Positions 26,967-35,563 of a DNA stretch of 64,000 bases are shown here, in pieces. A program made the position numbers and the translations under genes. The notes below the pieces were generated by a model. It was not told where the DNA came from and did not search any database. It saw nothing but the letters and a program-made list of their open reading frames with translations. How positions within the stretch are numbered: the first letter of the stretch is position 1; every line of letters begins with the position of its first letter. Origin of the DNA: Natronorubrum texcoconense (GTDB lineage Archaea; Halobacteriota; Halobacteria; Halobacteriales; Natrialbaceae); contig NZ_FNFE01000001.1 of NCBI RefSeq assembly GCF_900100335.1, positions 558,001-622,000 on the forward strand. Reading direction: 5' to 3'.

Positions 26967-27953
26967 TCAGTTTTCGCTATCGGCTGCCGCCCAGAGCGGG
27001 TAGAGATCGTCTTCGACGGGATCGGTAATCGACTCCCCGTCGAGGACGAGTTCGAACGTTCCCTGGTGAACCGTTCCGATCTCGGCTCCCTCGAGCCCCG
27101 CGTCCGCGAGCGCCGCGAGGCAGTCGTCGACCGTGTCGCTCGGAACGGTCGCGAGCAGTGCTCCAGAGCCGAAGATCCGAAGCGGATCGATGTCGGCCGC
27201 CTCGCACAGCCGTCTCGTCTCGTCGCGAACCGGAACGGCCTCGCGATCGATCTCGAGTCGAACGCCCGAGGCGCGGGCGACCTCGAGGGCACCGGCCGCG
27301 ACGCCGCCCTCCGTCGGATCGTGCATCGCGGTCGCGTACTCGCGGATCGCGCGAGCGTCGGGGGCGACGCTGATCTCCTCGACGAACGTCCGGGCGCGCT
27401 CGCAGGTCTCCTCGTCGATCCCGAGTTCGTCGCCGAAATCGGCCGCGAGAATAGCCGTTCCCTCGATCCCTGCAGCCTTCGTCAGAAGAACGCTGTCGCC
27501 GGGTTCGGCCCCGCCCGTCGGGACGAACGCCTCGGCCGTCCCCATCGCCGTCAGCGAGAGGATCGGTCGCTCGAGTTGATCGACGTACTCCGAGTGGCCG
27601 CCGACGATCGACGCGCCGACATCCCGCGCGGCGGCGTCGAGGTCGCGCGTGATCGCCTCGAGGTCGGTCTCCTCGTTGGGGAGCATGATCACGGCGGTCA
27701 GCCAGCGCGGATCGGCGCCGGAGGCCGCGACGTCGTTGCAGGCGACGGGGACGGCCAAGGTGCCGACCCCCTCCGCCGCGAGCGAGATCGGGTCGGAGCT
27801 GACGACGAGCGTCTCGTCTCCCTCGGAGAGTGCGATCGCGGCGGCGTCCTCGCCGTCCGCCGGTCCCTGCAGGACCGTCTCGTCGTCGGCCGCCGTTCCC
27901 GTGCGGCCGAAGACGTGTGCGAGCAGGTCGTCCGGACTCACCTTACCGGGCAT
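26967..27953 (-). CDS. AIR synthase-related (PurM/HypE-like) protein
   Basis: 328 aa with the PurM two-domain architecture. Features are the N-terminal Gly-poor loop DGEDAAAIAL, TLVVSSDPIS, the dimerisation segment VACNDVAASGADPRWLT, IVGGHSEY, and in the C-terminal domain MHDPTEGGVAAGALEVARASGV and FGSGALLATV. The DPTEGG motif is typical of HypE, the hydrogenase maturation dehydratase, and of thiamine-phosphate kinase relatives. No hydrogenase or other hyp genes are visible, so a HypE role is doubtful. An ATP-dependent reaction on an unknown small substrate is the safest call. Confidence 0.82.
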   Translation of the reverse strand: MPGKVSPDDLLAHVFGRTGTAADDETVLQGPADGEDAAAIALSEGDETLVVSSDPISLAAEGVGTLAVPVACNDVAASGADPRWLTAVIMLPNEETDLEAITRDLDAAARDVGASIVGGHSEYVDQLERPILSLTAMGTAEAFVPTGGAEPGDSVLLTKAAGIEGTAILAADFGDELGIDEETCERARTFVEEISVAPDARAIREYATAMHDPTEGGVAAGALEVARASGVRLEIDREAVPVRDETRRLCEAADIDPLRIFGSGALLATVPSDTVDDCLAALADAGLEGAEIGTVHQGTFELVLDGESITDPVEDDLYPLWAAADSEN

Positions 27954-28284
27954 ACCACGAACTGGGAGGATCTGCGGTTTGTAGCTGTCGGGCCGTCGGC
28001 GTCAGTTTGCTCACCCGATGGTGGTACGTCGGTCCTTCGTTCGGTAGGGGTGACAGCGTTACCGCCACGATCGATCGGACCACGTGCGGTGGCGCGCGCT
28101 GGCTCGTGGTGAGTGTACAGCGAACCACGAGCGAAGTCGTGTGAGGGATGAGCGAGCGACCCCGGAGCGAGCGAATCGGTTGGGGAGGACGTGGAAACCA
28201 CAGCCGCCAGCGCGAACAATACGCCTGGCATCGCTGTCCGCAACCGATTGAGTCGACTGTTCCATTCGCGTATACCGTGTTCAC
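27954..28284. other. Intergenic region with one dispersed-repeat copy
   Basis: About 330 bases between two minus-strand genes. The only structure seen is the dispersed repeat at 28141-28200. Open frames on both strands are short and Arg/Ser-rich and look like chance frames. Confidence 0.5.
28141..28200 (+). repeat. Dispersed haloarchaeal repeat, copy 1
   Basis: Shared core: AGGGATGAGCGAG, then CGAGCGAATCGGTTGGGG, then AGGACGTGG. The same ordered blocks recur at 38552-38605 in the same orientation and at 63601-63673 inverted, with a partial copy at 39345-39366. All four copies are intergenic. Confidence 0.75.
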
Positions 28285-28941
28285 CTACGACCCGGGCCCG
28301 AAGGCCGCGATGTCGGCTCCCACCGTCGCCAGTGCGTCGGCGGGGTTCGGGTCGCTGTCAGCCAGATGCGTGTACCGGTGTTCGGGGATGCTCGAGAGCG
28401 CCGTCGTCACGGCCTCGCTGTAGGTCTCGACGCCCGGTTCCGTCGGGTCGTCGCCGCCCCAGACGTCTCGGATGACCGTCATCGAATCGATGCGGACCTC
28501 CACCCTGCGTGGCTCGTACCGAGCCAACAGCTCGGCGAGCCCGAGTTGGAGGGCGACGTACTCGGCGGTGTTGTTCCCCGCCCGGGAGCCGACCGGTCGG
28601 CCGAGACGGGCGAGCTGGTCCCCCGAAGCGTCCACGATGACAGCGCCCGCCCCCGCGGGACCGGGGCTCCCGCGTGAACTGCCGTCGACGTAGAGCACGA
28701 ACGCGTCGCTCGTCGACTCGGGGACGGGTGGCCGACTGAGTCCAGATTCGAGCAGGCTCTCGAGCGCGCGACGCAGTTCGGCCGGGGTGGTTTCGGGATC
28801 GAATAGGCCGCCGTAGCCGGGGACGGCGTCGTCGACGGCGTCGGTGGCGGCCGCCACCTCGTAACCGACGCCCGCGAGCACCTCGTCGACGAGCGTGGCG
28901 AGCGGCGAGCGGTGTTCGGCCGGGAGCGGGTCGTCAGTCAC
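28285..28941 (-). CDS. rnhA: Ribonuclease HI
   Basis: 218 aa. The type 1 RNase H domain occupies roughly the C-terminal 140 residues: YVDGSSRGSPGPAGAGAVI (first Asp), NNTAEYVALQLGL (Glu), VRIDSMTVI (second Asp) and DSDPNPADALA (final Asp). It cleaves RNA in RNA-DNA hybrids. The ~75-residue N-terminal extension is a haloarchaeal addition. The open frame extends to a GTG at 29019, but a GTG at 28941 is preceded by a clear GGAGG (28951-28955 reversed) at 9 nt spacing and is preferred. Confidence 0.9.
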   Translation of the reverse strand: MTDDPLPAEHRSPLATLVDEVLAGVGYEVAAATDAVDDAVPGYGGLFDPETTPAELRRALESLLESGLSRPPVPESTSDAFVLYVDGSSRGSPGPAGAGAVIVDASGDQLARLGRPVGSRAGNNTAEYVALQLGLAELLARYEPRRVEVRIDSMTVIRDVWGGDDPTEPGVETYSEAVTTALSSIPEHRYTHLADSDPNPADALATVGADIAAFGPGS

Positions 28942-28950
28942 GTCACTTCT

Positions 28951-28955
28951 CCTCC
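28951..28955 (-). promoter_or_regulatory. Shine-Dalgarno site deciding the rnhA start
   Basis: GGAGG on the minus strand, 9 nt before the GTG at 28941. A visible ribosome-binding site supports this internal start over the upstream GTG. Confidence 0.5.
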
Positions 28956-29197
28956 CGGGCTTCGGTTCCAGGAACTCACACTCTCGTTCCCGGGTGATCT
29001 CGTCGGCTTGTCGCACCACTGCATATCGGATCTCGGGGGTCGAGCGGGATAATTCCTTCAGGTGGTGTTAAGAAGAGGATGCTGGATATAGAGCAGTAGT
29101 GTAGCACAACGACCCTGTTTGTTTCGATCCGACAGCGATGAACTATATACTCACTACACCAGAGTACTTTTGCACCCTCAGGTTAGAATTTTCACAT

Positions 29198-29446
29198 ATG
29201 GTCGAAAGTACTTCTGAGACGGAGAACCCTCTTTCTCCTATTCGCCGAATTTTTGTCGCAGTACTCACGATAGCGGGCCTCGCTGGACTCTATTTCGCAG
29301 TTGGTGTTCTTTTTGTCGGAAGTGGTCTGGTGGATATTCTGCTTGGTTTCGTTGGGTTGGTGGTTGCAAGTTCTGCCGCCTACTGGATTTTTCACCGCTA
29401 TACTACTTTGAAAAACTCCAAGAGAGACACTGCGTATGCGGAATGA
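29198..29446 (+). CDS. Small low-GC two-helix membrane protein
   Basis: 82 aa. Two hydrophobic segments (FVAVLTIAGLAGLYFAVGVLFVG and VDILLGFVGLVVASSAAYWIF) and a lysine-containing tail. Codon use is visibly less GC-biased than neighbouring genes, a sign of an accessory or recently acquired gene. The ATG at 29198 is chosen over an earlier one at 29138 because the extra 20 residues are unlike a signal or domain. No family recognised. Confidence 0.55.
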   Translation: MVESTSETENPLSPIRRIFVAVLTIAGLAGLYFAVGVLFVGSGLVDILLGFVGLVVASSAAYWIFHRYTTLKNSKRDTAYAE

Positions 29447-29785
29447 GACTCCTGCACTGGCGGATCACTAATCCTCGCGAATCTCGTCTCAGTCTATACC
29501 ACATCTGTGCCCGGTGTTCAGTACACTCATTCGACTATCTACCAGCCCTAACAAATCGGCTACTCTCCAATAAGCCCCCTCGAGTGAACGCGAGAGTCAG
29601 TTCGCTCGTCGACTATCGAACCCGTGTTACCGGCTACGGAGAGGTATCGTATTCGAGCTAGCCGTTACACACCGCCCGAGCCGTTTTCACGACGACGGCG
29701 ACAACCGCTGCGTACGTGCCGACGCGGCTGAGCCTGTCACGGGCGAACTGCCGATTCCGGCGTTAGGGGACTCCCAATTCCGGCG
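29447..29785. other. Intergenic region, no gene seen
   Basis: About 340 bases between the small membrane gene and the end of the LLM oxidoreductase gene. Only a short open frame at 29443-29661 with non-haloarchaeal composition was seen. A short near-duplicate GATTCCGGCGTTAGGGGACTCC / AATTCCGGCGCTAGGACG occurs just before 29786, probably trivial. Confidence 0.4.
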
Positions 29786-30790
29786 CTAGGACGCGTCGGG
29801 TGCGACGGCTTCCATCGTCTGCTTGACCGTCTCCTCGTCGGCGCCTCGCGGGAAACTGATCGCGATCGAATCGAGGCCGTCGACATTCTCGTAGGCCTCG
29901 AGTTGCTCGCGCGTCTCTTCCGGCGTCCCGAACGCACAGAGGTCGTCGAGAACGCTTTCGCCGACCAATTCGAGCGCGTGCTCGCGGTCGCCGTCCTGCC
30001 ACGCGTCGTGGATCTCGGACGCCTCGTCGTAGCCCTGACGCTCGAGGGCGTCGCGGTAGAACGTACCCATCCCGCCGATGTAGAAGCCGATGTGCTGGCG
30101 CGTGAGTTCGCGCGCTCGATCGGCGTCCTCGAGCGCACAGCAGGTCACGCCGGTCGTGACGTGGACGTCGTCGGGATCGCGGTCGCCGAGTTCCGCGCCG
30201 CGCTCGATGTCCTCGAGGCGGTCGGCCATCCCCTCGGGCGTGAGCATGATGCCGTGCCAGCCGTCGGCGAAGCGGCCGGCGAGTTCGACGGCCTTCGGTC
30301 CCATCCCGGTGACCTCGATCGGCGGGGACGGCTCCGGGGCCTCACAGCGCAGCCGGAAACCCGAGAGCTGAAAGTCGTCGCCGTCGTAGTTGACCGGCTC
30401 TCCGGAGAGCACCTCGCGGACGATTTCGACGGTTTCGCGAGTTCGTCGAAGCGGGTTGCCGTACTCCATCCCGTGCCAGTTCTCGATCACGACGGGGCCG
30501 CTCGGACCGAGTCCGAGGCGGAACCGGCCGTCGGAGACCTCCTGCATCGTCGCGGCCGTCTGGCCCAGCAGGGCCGGCGAGCGCGAGTAGGTGTTGAGGA
30601 TGCTCGAGCCGATATCGATCGACTCGGTCCGTTCGGCCATCGCGGTCAGGACGACCACGCCGTCTCGGCCCCACGTCTCGGGCAGCCAGGCGCAGTCGTA
30701 GCCACCCTCCTCCGCCAGCGTGGTGTAGTCGACGATCGAATCGACGGTCGGTTGGGCCGCGACCGGGAGGTGAACGTCTCTGTCTGTCAT
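29786..30790 (-). CDS. LLM-class F420-dependent oxidoreductase
   Basis: 334 aa luciferase-like TIM barrel: LPVAAQPTVDSIVDYTTLAEEGGYDCAWLPETWGRDG, NTYSRSPALLGQTAATMQEVSDGRFRLGLGPSGP and GKAVELAGRFADGWHG-like segments. This matches the haloarchaeal subfamily of coenzyme F420-dependent oxidoreductases often annotated as NP1902A-like. It would transfer hydride between reduced F420 and an unknown substrate. It lies 93 nt downstream of the SDR gene on the same strand, so cotranscription is possible. Confidence 0.88.
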   Translation of the reverse strand: MTDRDVHLPVAAQPTVDSIVDYTTLAEEGGYDCAWLPETWGRDGVVVLTAMAERTESIDIGSSILNTYSRSPALLGQTAATMQEVSDGRFRLGLGPSGPVVIENWHGMEYGNPLRRTRETVEIVREVLSGEPVNYDGDDFQLSGFRLRCEAPEPSPPIEVTGMGPKAVELAGRFADGWHGIMLTPEGMADRLEDIERGAELGDRDPDDVHVTTGVTCCALEDADRARELTRQHIGFYIGGMGTFYRDALERQGYDEASEIHDAWQDGDREHALELVGESVLDDLCAFGTPEETREQLEAYENVDGLDSIAISFPRGADEETVKQTMEAVAPDAS

Positions 30791-30883
30791 CGTCTTTCAT
30801 AGACGAAACGCGGCCTTTTGGGTGTATGGGAACCGGTGGCGACGGAACGAGCGTTGTTTCGGGCTCGAGGCTCCTTTCGGCGC

Positions 30884-31660
30884 TCAGACGTCGCGCTCTT
30901 CGCTGATCTGCGGGACGCCCTGGACGGTGATCGTCTCGCCGACGACGTACGACGAGGCGGGGCTGGCGAGGAACTGCGTCACGTCGGCGATCTCGTCGAC
31001 GGTCCCGATCCGCCGGGCGACTTCTTCGCGGTCGATGTTGTCGGCGGAGACGCCCATCTGGCTTTCGACGCCGGGCGTGGCGACGAAGCCGGGAGCGATG
31101 CAGTTGACGCGGACACCCTCGTCCGCCCACTCGTAGGAGAGCGTCGTGGTGAGATTGATGACCCCCGCCTTCGAAGCGCCGTAGGGACTCATCAGCGGCG
31201 AACCGCGCTGGCCGGCGACGCTCGCGAAGTTGACGACGGTTCCGCCGTCGTCCTTGAGGTACTCTGCGGCGGCGTGCGTGCAGTTGTAGGTTCCGTGGAG
31301 GTTGATGTCGACGATGGTCTTCCAGCCGTTCTCCGAGACGTCGTCGAAGTCGGCCATGAACGACGCGCCGGCGTTGTTGACCAGCACGTCCAGCCCGCCG
31401 AACTCCTCGACGGTCGCCTCGACGAGCGCCTCGACGGCCTCGCGCTCGGTCACGTCGCACTCGATCGCCAGCGCCTCGCCGGGACTGTCGCTCGCGTTGA
31501 TCTCCTCGGCGACGGGGTCGACGTTCTCCTGTTCGCGCGAGCAGACGACGACGTCGACGCCGTCGGCGGCGAAGCGTTTGGCGATGCCGCGGCCAATTCC
31601 GCTCGAGGAGCCGGTGATAATAGCGACGTCGCCGTCGACGCTGAACTGTGCGGTACTCAT
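30884..31660 (-). CDS. SDR-family NAD(P)-dependent oxidoreductase
   Basis: 258 aa classical short-chain dehydrogenase. It has the cofactor loop TGSSSGIG (16-23), NNAG (95-98), catalytic Ser in NFASVAG (S147) and YxxxK (Y160, K164), and the C-terminal GFVATPGV and VVGETITVQGV. FabG- or glucose-dehydrogenase-like in length. Substrate not predictable. A promoter for this and the LLM gene probably lies in the 197-bp divergent region with the hydroxyacid oxidase gene. Confidence 0.9.
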   Translation of the reverse strand: MSTAQFSVDGDVAIITGSSSGIGRGIAKRFAADGVDVVVCSREQENVDPVAEEINASDSPGEALAIECDVTEREAVEALVEATVEEFGGLDVLVNNAGASFMADFDDVSENGWKTIVDINLHGTYNCTHAAAEYLKDDGGTVVNFASVAGQRGSPLMSPYGASKAGVINLTTTLSYEWADEGVRVNCIAPGFVATPGVESQMGVSADNIDREEVARRIGTVDEIADVTQFLASPASSYVVGETITVQGVPQISEERDV

Positions 31661-31857
31661 GCGCGGTCACCTACGCGCAGCCGGTGAATGGTTACCATTG
31701 TTAGATCCATTCGGATGTATGTAGACACTGTTAATAAATGTGGGCACGAGTACCGTAGTCCGTAGCGTTAAGTGAGTGGCAACCGCTGGCACAGATACAC
31801 AGACGGCGACGGTCCTGGATCGATTATCGACGTCGACGGACCGTCGACGAGCTATCC

Positions 31858-33075
31858 ATGACAGAGGACAACCCAGCGGACACCACACAGTACGGGCCGA
31901 AGCGACAACAGGACGTGTATCGCAAGGGCATGCTCGAGGGGCAACCCCCCGAGTTCCCGGTCGCCTACGAGGAACTGTACGAACGCGCCCGCGAGGAACT
32001 GAGCGACGAGGCATTCGCCTACGTCGCCGGCGGTGCAGGCTCGGAGTCGACGGTACGAGCCAACGACCGAGCGTTCGACGACTGGCAGATCGTTCCCCGG
32101 ATGATGCGGGACGTCTCGAGTCGCGACCTCTCGATCGAACTCTTCGGCCACGAGTATCCGGCCCCGGTCATGCTGGCGCCGATCGGCGTTCAGGGCATTC
32201 TCCACGGCGAGGCCGAACTCGCCGTCGCCCGCGCGGCCGGCGAGTTCGGGATTCCGATGGTCCTCAGCTCGGTCTCCTCGTACACGTTCGAGGAGGTCGC
32301 CGAGGAATTGGGCGACAGTCCCGGCTGGTTCCAGCTCTACTGGAGTTCCGATCGGGATGTCGCGGCCAGCTTCCTCGAGCGCGCCGAAGCGGCGGGCTAC
32401 GAGGCCGTCGTCGCTACTCTCGACACGCCGAAGATGGGGTGGCGCGAGCGCGACATCGAACTCGGCTACCTCCCCTTTCTGCAGGGCCAGGGCCTCAAAA
32501 ACTACTTCGAGGACCCTGCTTTCTGCGAGCGACTCGAGGGCGACGATCCGTGGGCTGACCCCGAGGCGTCGATCGAATCCTGGAGCGAGTGTTTCGGCGA
32601 CGCCTCGCTCACCTGGGACGACCTCGAGTGGTTGGACGAACAGACCGACCTACCGGTCCTCGTCAAGGGCATCCTTCATCCTGAGGACGCCCGCAAGGCA
32701 GTCGAACGCGGCGTCGACGGCCTGATCGTCTCGAACCACGGCGGTCGGCAGGTCGACGGCGCGATTCCCGCACTCGAAGCGCTGCCGGACGTGGTCGACG
32801 CCGTCGACGACGCGACCGACGACGGCGAGGACGTCCCCGTTCTCTTCGACAGTGGAATCCGCCGCGGGAGCGACGTCTTCCGCGCCGTCGCGCTCGGCGC
32901 CGACGCGGTGTTGCTGGGACGGCCGTACGCCCTGGGGCTGGGCATCGGCGGCGAGGACGGCGTTCGCGCGGTCCTCGAGAACCTGCTCGCCGACGTCGAC
33001 CTGACGGTCGGGCTCTCGGGCTGTGCGAGCATCGACGAGGTCGACCGCTCGAACGTACGGAGGGCAGACCGGTGA
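31858..33075 (+). CDS. FMN-dependent alpha-hydroxyacid oxidase (lactate 2-monooxygenase-like)
   Basis: 405 aa TIM-barrel flavoenzyme oxidising a 2-hydroxy acid to the 2-oxo acid. The N-terminal FAYVAGGAGSESTVRANDRAFDDWQIVPRMM, the FMN-binding LAPIGVQGILHGEAELAVARAAGEFGIPMVLSSVSSY, K270 in LPVLVKGIL, catalytic H294 and R297 in VSNHGGRQVDG and FDSGIRRGSDVFRAVALGADAVLLGRPY are all present. The length and the loop between residues 195 and 250 are nearer to lactate 2-monooxygenase than to short lactate oxidases. The start overlaps nothing upstream. Its TGA overlaps the GTG of the HAD gene (GTGA at 33072-33075). Confidence 0.9.
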   Translation: MTEDNPADTTQYGPKRQQDVYRKGMLEGQPPEFPVAYEELYERAREELSDEAFAYVAGGAGSESTVRANDRAFDDWQIVPRMMRDVSSRDLSIELFGHEYPAPVMLAPIGVQGILHGEAELAVARAAGEFGIPMVLSSVSSYTFEEVAEELGDSPGWFQLYWSSDRDVAASFLERAEAAGYEAVVATLDTPKMGWRERDIELGYLPFLQGQGLKNYFEDPAFCERLEGDDPWADPEASIESWSECFGDASLTWDDLEWLDEQTDLPVLVKGILHPEDARKAVERGVDGLIVSNHGGRQVDGAIPALEALPDVVDAVDDATDDGEDVPVLFDSGIRRGSDVFRAVALGADAVLLGRPYALGLGIGGEDGVRAVLENLLADVDLTVGLSGCASIDEVDRSNVRRADR

Positions 33076-33809
33076 GTGGCAGTAACCGTGACAGCGGCGA
33101 CGCTGACGGAAGTAGCACAGCGTGGGACGCCGTCTTCTGGGACATCGGCGGGGTCATCCTCGAACTCGAGTCCGTCCAGGCCGCCCACGCCGCCTTCGTC
33201 GAAGAGTTGGTCGAGGACCACGACCTCGAGCCGTCGGTCGAGGAGGCCGTCGACACGTGGCGAACGGCCGTCGGAACCCACTTTCGCGAGCGCGAGGGGA
33301 CCGAGTTCCAGTCGGCCCGCGAGGCCTACGCGGTGGGTGTCGAGGCGCTCGTCGGCGAGAACCTCCCGCGCGAGCGGTGGGAGCCCGATTTCGAGCGACA
33401 CGTCGAGTCGTCGATCGAACCGATTCCGGGCGCGGTCGAGACGATTGAGGAACTCTCTCGGCGCGATATCCACGTCGGCGTCGTGAGCGACGTGGACGAC
33501 GACGCGGGCAAGGAGATGCTCGAGCGCTTCGGCGTCCGCGAACAGTTCGACTCGATCACGACATCCGAGGAGGTAGGGCGGACGAAACCCGACCCCGCGA
33601 TGTTCGAGACCGCGCTCGCAAAGGCCGGCGCCGCACCCGAGCGGTCGCTGATGATCGGCGACCGCTACGACCACGACGTGAAAGGTGCCGACGAGATGGG
33701 CATCCACGGCGTCGCCTTCGGGGCCGAAGACGGGCCGGCCGTCGCCTATCGAATCGACTCGCCCGAGGAGGTGCTCGGGATCGTCGAGCGCGAGCAGCCG
33801 GGCGGCTGA
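33072..33809 (+). CDS. HAD-family hydrolase
   Basis: 245 aa, GTG start coupled to the upstream oxidase. HAD motif I is WDIGGVIL (D24). The usual second Asp of DxD is Gly, as in phosphatases of the epoxide-hydrolase-N/YihX subgroup. Motif II is in VVSDVDDD, motif III in GRTKPDP and motif IV in MIGDRYDHDVKGADEMGIHGVAFGAEDG. The cap is helical. If cotranscribed with the hydroxyacid oxidase, it might act on phosphoglycolate or haloacids, but that is speculative. Confidence 0.87.
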   Translation: MSGSNRDSGDADGSSTAWDAVFWDIGGVILELESVQAAHAAFVEELVEDHDLEPSVEEAVDTWRTAVGTHFREREGTEFQSAREAYAVGVEALVGENLPRERWEPDFERHVESSIEPIPGAVETIEELSRRDIHVGVVSDVDDDAGKEMLERFGVREQFDSITTSEEVGRTKPDPAMFETALAKAGAAPERSLMIGDRYDHDVKGADEMGIHGVAFGAEDGPAVAYRIDSPEEVLGIVEREQPGG

Positions 33810-33870
33810 GGGACGTACTCGGAACGGAATTCGACTCGAGACGGCGGCGACCGATACCCAAACCCTTTTT

Positions 33871-33880
33871 TGGATATTTT
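33871..33880 (+). promoter_or_regulatory. TATA-like box of the TetR gene
   Basis: TGGATATTTT lies 18-27 nt before the ATG at 33898 in an otherwise GC-rich gap after the HAD gene. Distance suits a leaderless mRNA. Confidence 0.4.
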
Positions 33881-33897
33881 GCGACGGAAGAGATAAT

Positions 33898-34530
33898 ATG
33901 GGGGCCAACGCCGACGGTGAACCCGTCGACACCGAGGAGGCGATCATGCAAGCCACGTACCGTGCGCTCTGCAAACACGGCTACGCGAACCTGACGATGC
34001 AAGCGATCGCCGACGAGTTCGACAAGACGAAAGGCGTCCTCCACTACCACTACGACACGAAGGAGGCCCTGCTCGTCGCGTTTCTCGAGTATCTGCTCTC
34101 GGCGTTCGAGCAGAACATCGCCGTCGAGGGCCGCGGCGACCCCGACGAGCGCCTCGAGGCCCTGATCGACACGCTGCTGTTCGGCCCGCCCGAACGCGGA
34201 ACGTTCGACCACTGGGAGCTGACGACCGCGATGCTCGAGGTTCGCACGGAGGCTCCGCACAACGACGAGTTCCGCCGGCAGTTGAGCCGCAACTACGAGC
34301 GCGTCGAGGCGACCGTGATCGCGATCGTCGAGGACGGGATCGAACGGGGCGTCTTCCGCGACGTCGATCCGGAGCAGGTCGCGACGCTGCTGTTAGCCAG
34401 TATCAACGGCTCGCGAATCTATCAGGTAACTCTCGAGCGCGACGACGTCGCGGAGATCACTCGAGCGAGTCTTCGGGCGATCCTCCGGGAGTGGCTCTAT
34501 CGGTCCGATTCGACCGACGACACCCACTGA
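33898..34530 (+). CDS. TetR/AcrR-family transcriptional regulator
   Basis: 210 aa. The N-terminal helix-turn-helix is ATYRALCKHGYANLTMQAIADEFDKTKGVLHYHYDTKEALLVAFLEYLL, closely TetR-like. The C-terminal domain is the helical ligand-binding half. Members repress transport or catabolic operons and bind palindromes. A perfect inverted repeat lies 3.1 kb downstream, in front of the MFS transporter gene, and is a reasonable candidate target. The ATG at 33898 is the first start after the TATA-like box. Confidence 0.87.
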   Translation: MGANADGEPVDTEEAIMQATYRALCKHGYANLTMQAIADEFDKTKGVLHYHYDTKEALLVAFLEYLLSAFEQNIAVEGRGDPDERLEALIDTLLFGPPERGTFDHWELTTAMLEVRTEAPHNDEFRRQLSRNYERVEATVIAIVEDGIERGVFRDVDPEQVATLLLASINGSRIYQVTLERDDVAEITRASLRAILREWLYRSDSTDDTH

Positions 34531-34611
34531 GGAACGGCGAGCGGTTCGGCGTGCTGTACGCCGATCTATGGCTCGGCGCTACGTCGATGCGGTTTGCGTG
34601 ACTCGCCGGCG

Positions 34612-35472
34612 CTACTCGGAATCGCGCGGTTCTCGGTCCGCACCGATCCAGCTCTCCGTGACGTCCTCGAGCGACTCGCCGATCTTCCGTCCCTGGTAGC
34701 CGAAGATGTCTTCCGCGCCGTCAGCGGACATGATGATCGGCCAAAACGGCTCGTCTGCGGTCAGCTCCTCCCCGTCGACGGTCGCGTAGACGGTCCCCTC
34801 CGGAACGCGTTCGAAATTTTCGACGTGTAACTCGTAGGACTCCCCGTCGGGTTTCGGAACGGGCTCGCCCATGTGGAAGAAGTCCGGATCGGCGTCGGGT
34901 GGCTCGTCGGGAAGCGCGTCCACCCGTTGGAGGAACGCGCGAGCCTGGTATTCGGCCGAATCGGCCGCGTCATCGGAGTCGTCCGCGGCGAGTTCGATCT
35001 CGACGGTGAAGCCACACGTCGTGATCGTGTGCTCGTTCACCCCCCAGTGGTCGACGACGTGCGGAACGGGGAGCTCCGAGGCGAGTTCGAACTCGCGCTC
35101 CTGAGCGCTGTGCACGAGCGCGAACGGCGTCGGCTCGGCCTCGGTACCGTGCAGCGAGAGCGTCGTCCGGCCGTCGACGAACTCGCAGAGCCGGGCGGCG
35201 ATGCGTTCCTCCCGGTCGCCGTCCGGGTCGCCGGGGAACACGCGGTTGAGATCCGAGTCGAGGTAGCGTTCGCCGGCCTCGATAGCCGCCGGATTGGCGA
35301 GGACGAACGCGACGCCACGCTGCAGGTCGAGGTCGGCCTCGCGCAGGCGGCGCACCGCCCGGATGCCGCTCATCTCGTCGCCGTGGACGCCGGCGACGAC
35401 CACGACCTCGGGATCCCCCGGCCCTCGAAACGTCACGTCTAGCGGACCGAAACCCTCGTCTGTTGTACTCAT
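34612..35472 (-). CDS. Aspartoacylase / succinylglutamate desuccinylase-family zinc hydrolase
   Basis: 286 aa M14-like carboxypeptidase fold. Zinc ligands are visible as GVHGDE (H30, E33) and LSLHGTEAE (H108), with the family motif DLNRVFPG (74-81). These enzymes hydrolyse N-acyl amino acids. The C-terminal ~80 residues (HMGEPVPKPDGESYELHVENFERV...ADEPFWPIIMSADGAEDIFGYQG) resemble the lid of the AstE/AspA family. The ATG at 35472 is chosen, as the open frame upstream is Ser/Arg-rich chance sequence. The gene converges on the TetR gene. Confidence 0.87.
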   Translation of the reverse strand: MSTTDEGFGPLDVTFRGPGDPEVVVVAGVHGDEMSGIRAVRRLREADLDLQRGVAFVLANPAAIEAGERYLDSDLNRVFPGDPDGDREERIAARLCEFVDGRTTLSLHGTEAEPTPFALVHSAQEREFELASELPVPHVVDHWGVNEHTITTCGFTVEIELAADDSDDAADSAEYQARAFLQRVDALPDEPPDADPDFFHMGEPVPKPDGESYELHVENFERVPEGTVYATVDGEELTADEPFWPIIMSADGAEDIFGYQGRKIGESLEDVTESWIGADREPRDSE

Positions 35473-35563
35473 TCTGGCCTCGGCCGCAGTAGTCGATCTG
35501 CGGAAAAGACGACGGTGCTTGCATCTGTCGGAAAGTCGGATACCGTTTCGAATGCCGGACCGA

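Noticed and set aside
26967-27953. HypE hydrogenase maturation protein
   Set aside because: The DPTEGG motif fits, but there are no hydrogenase or other hyp genes, and HypE's cysteine-ending C-terminus is absent; kept as AIR synthase-related.
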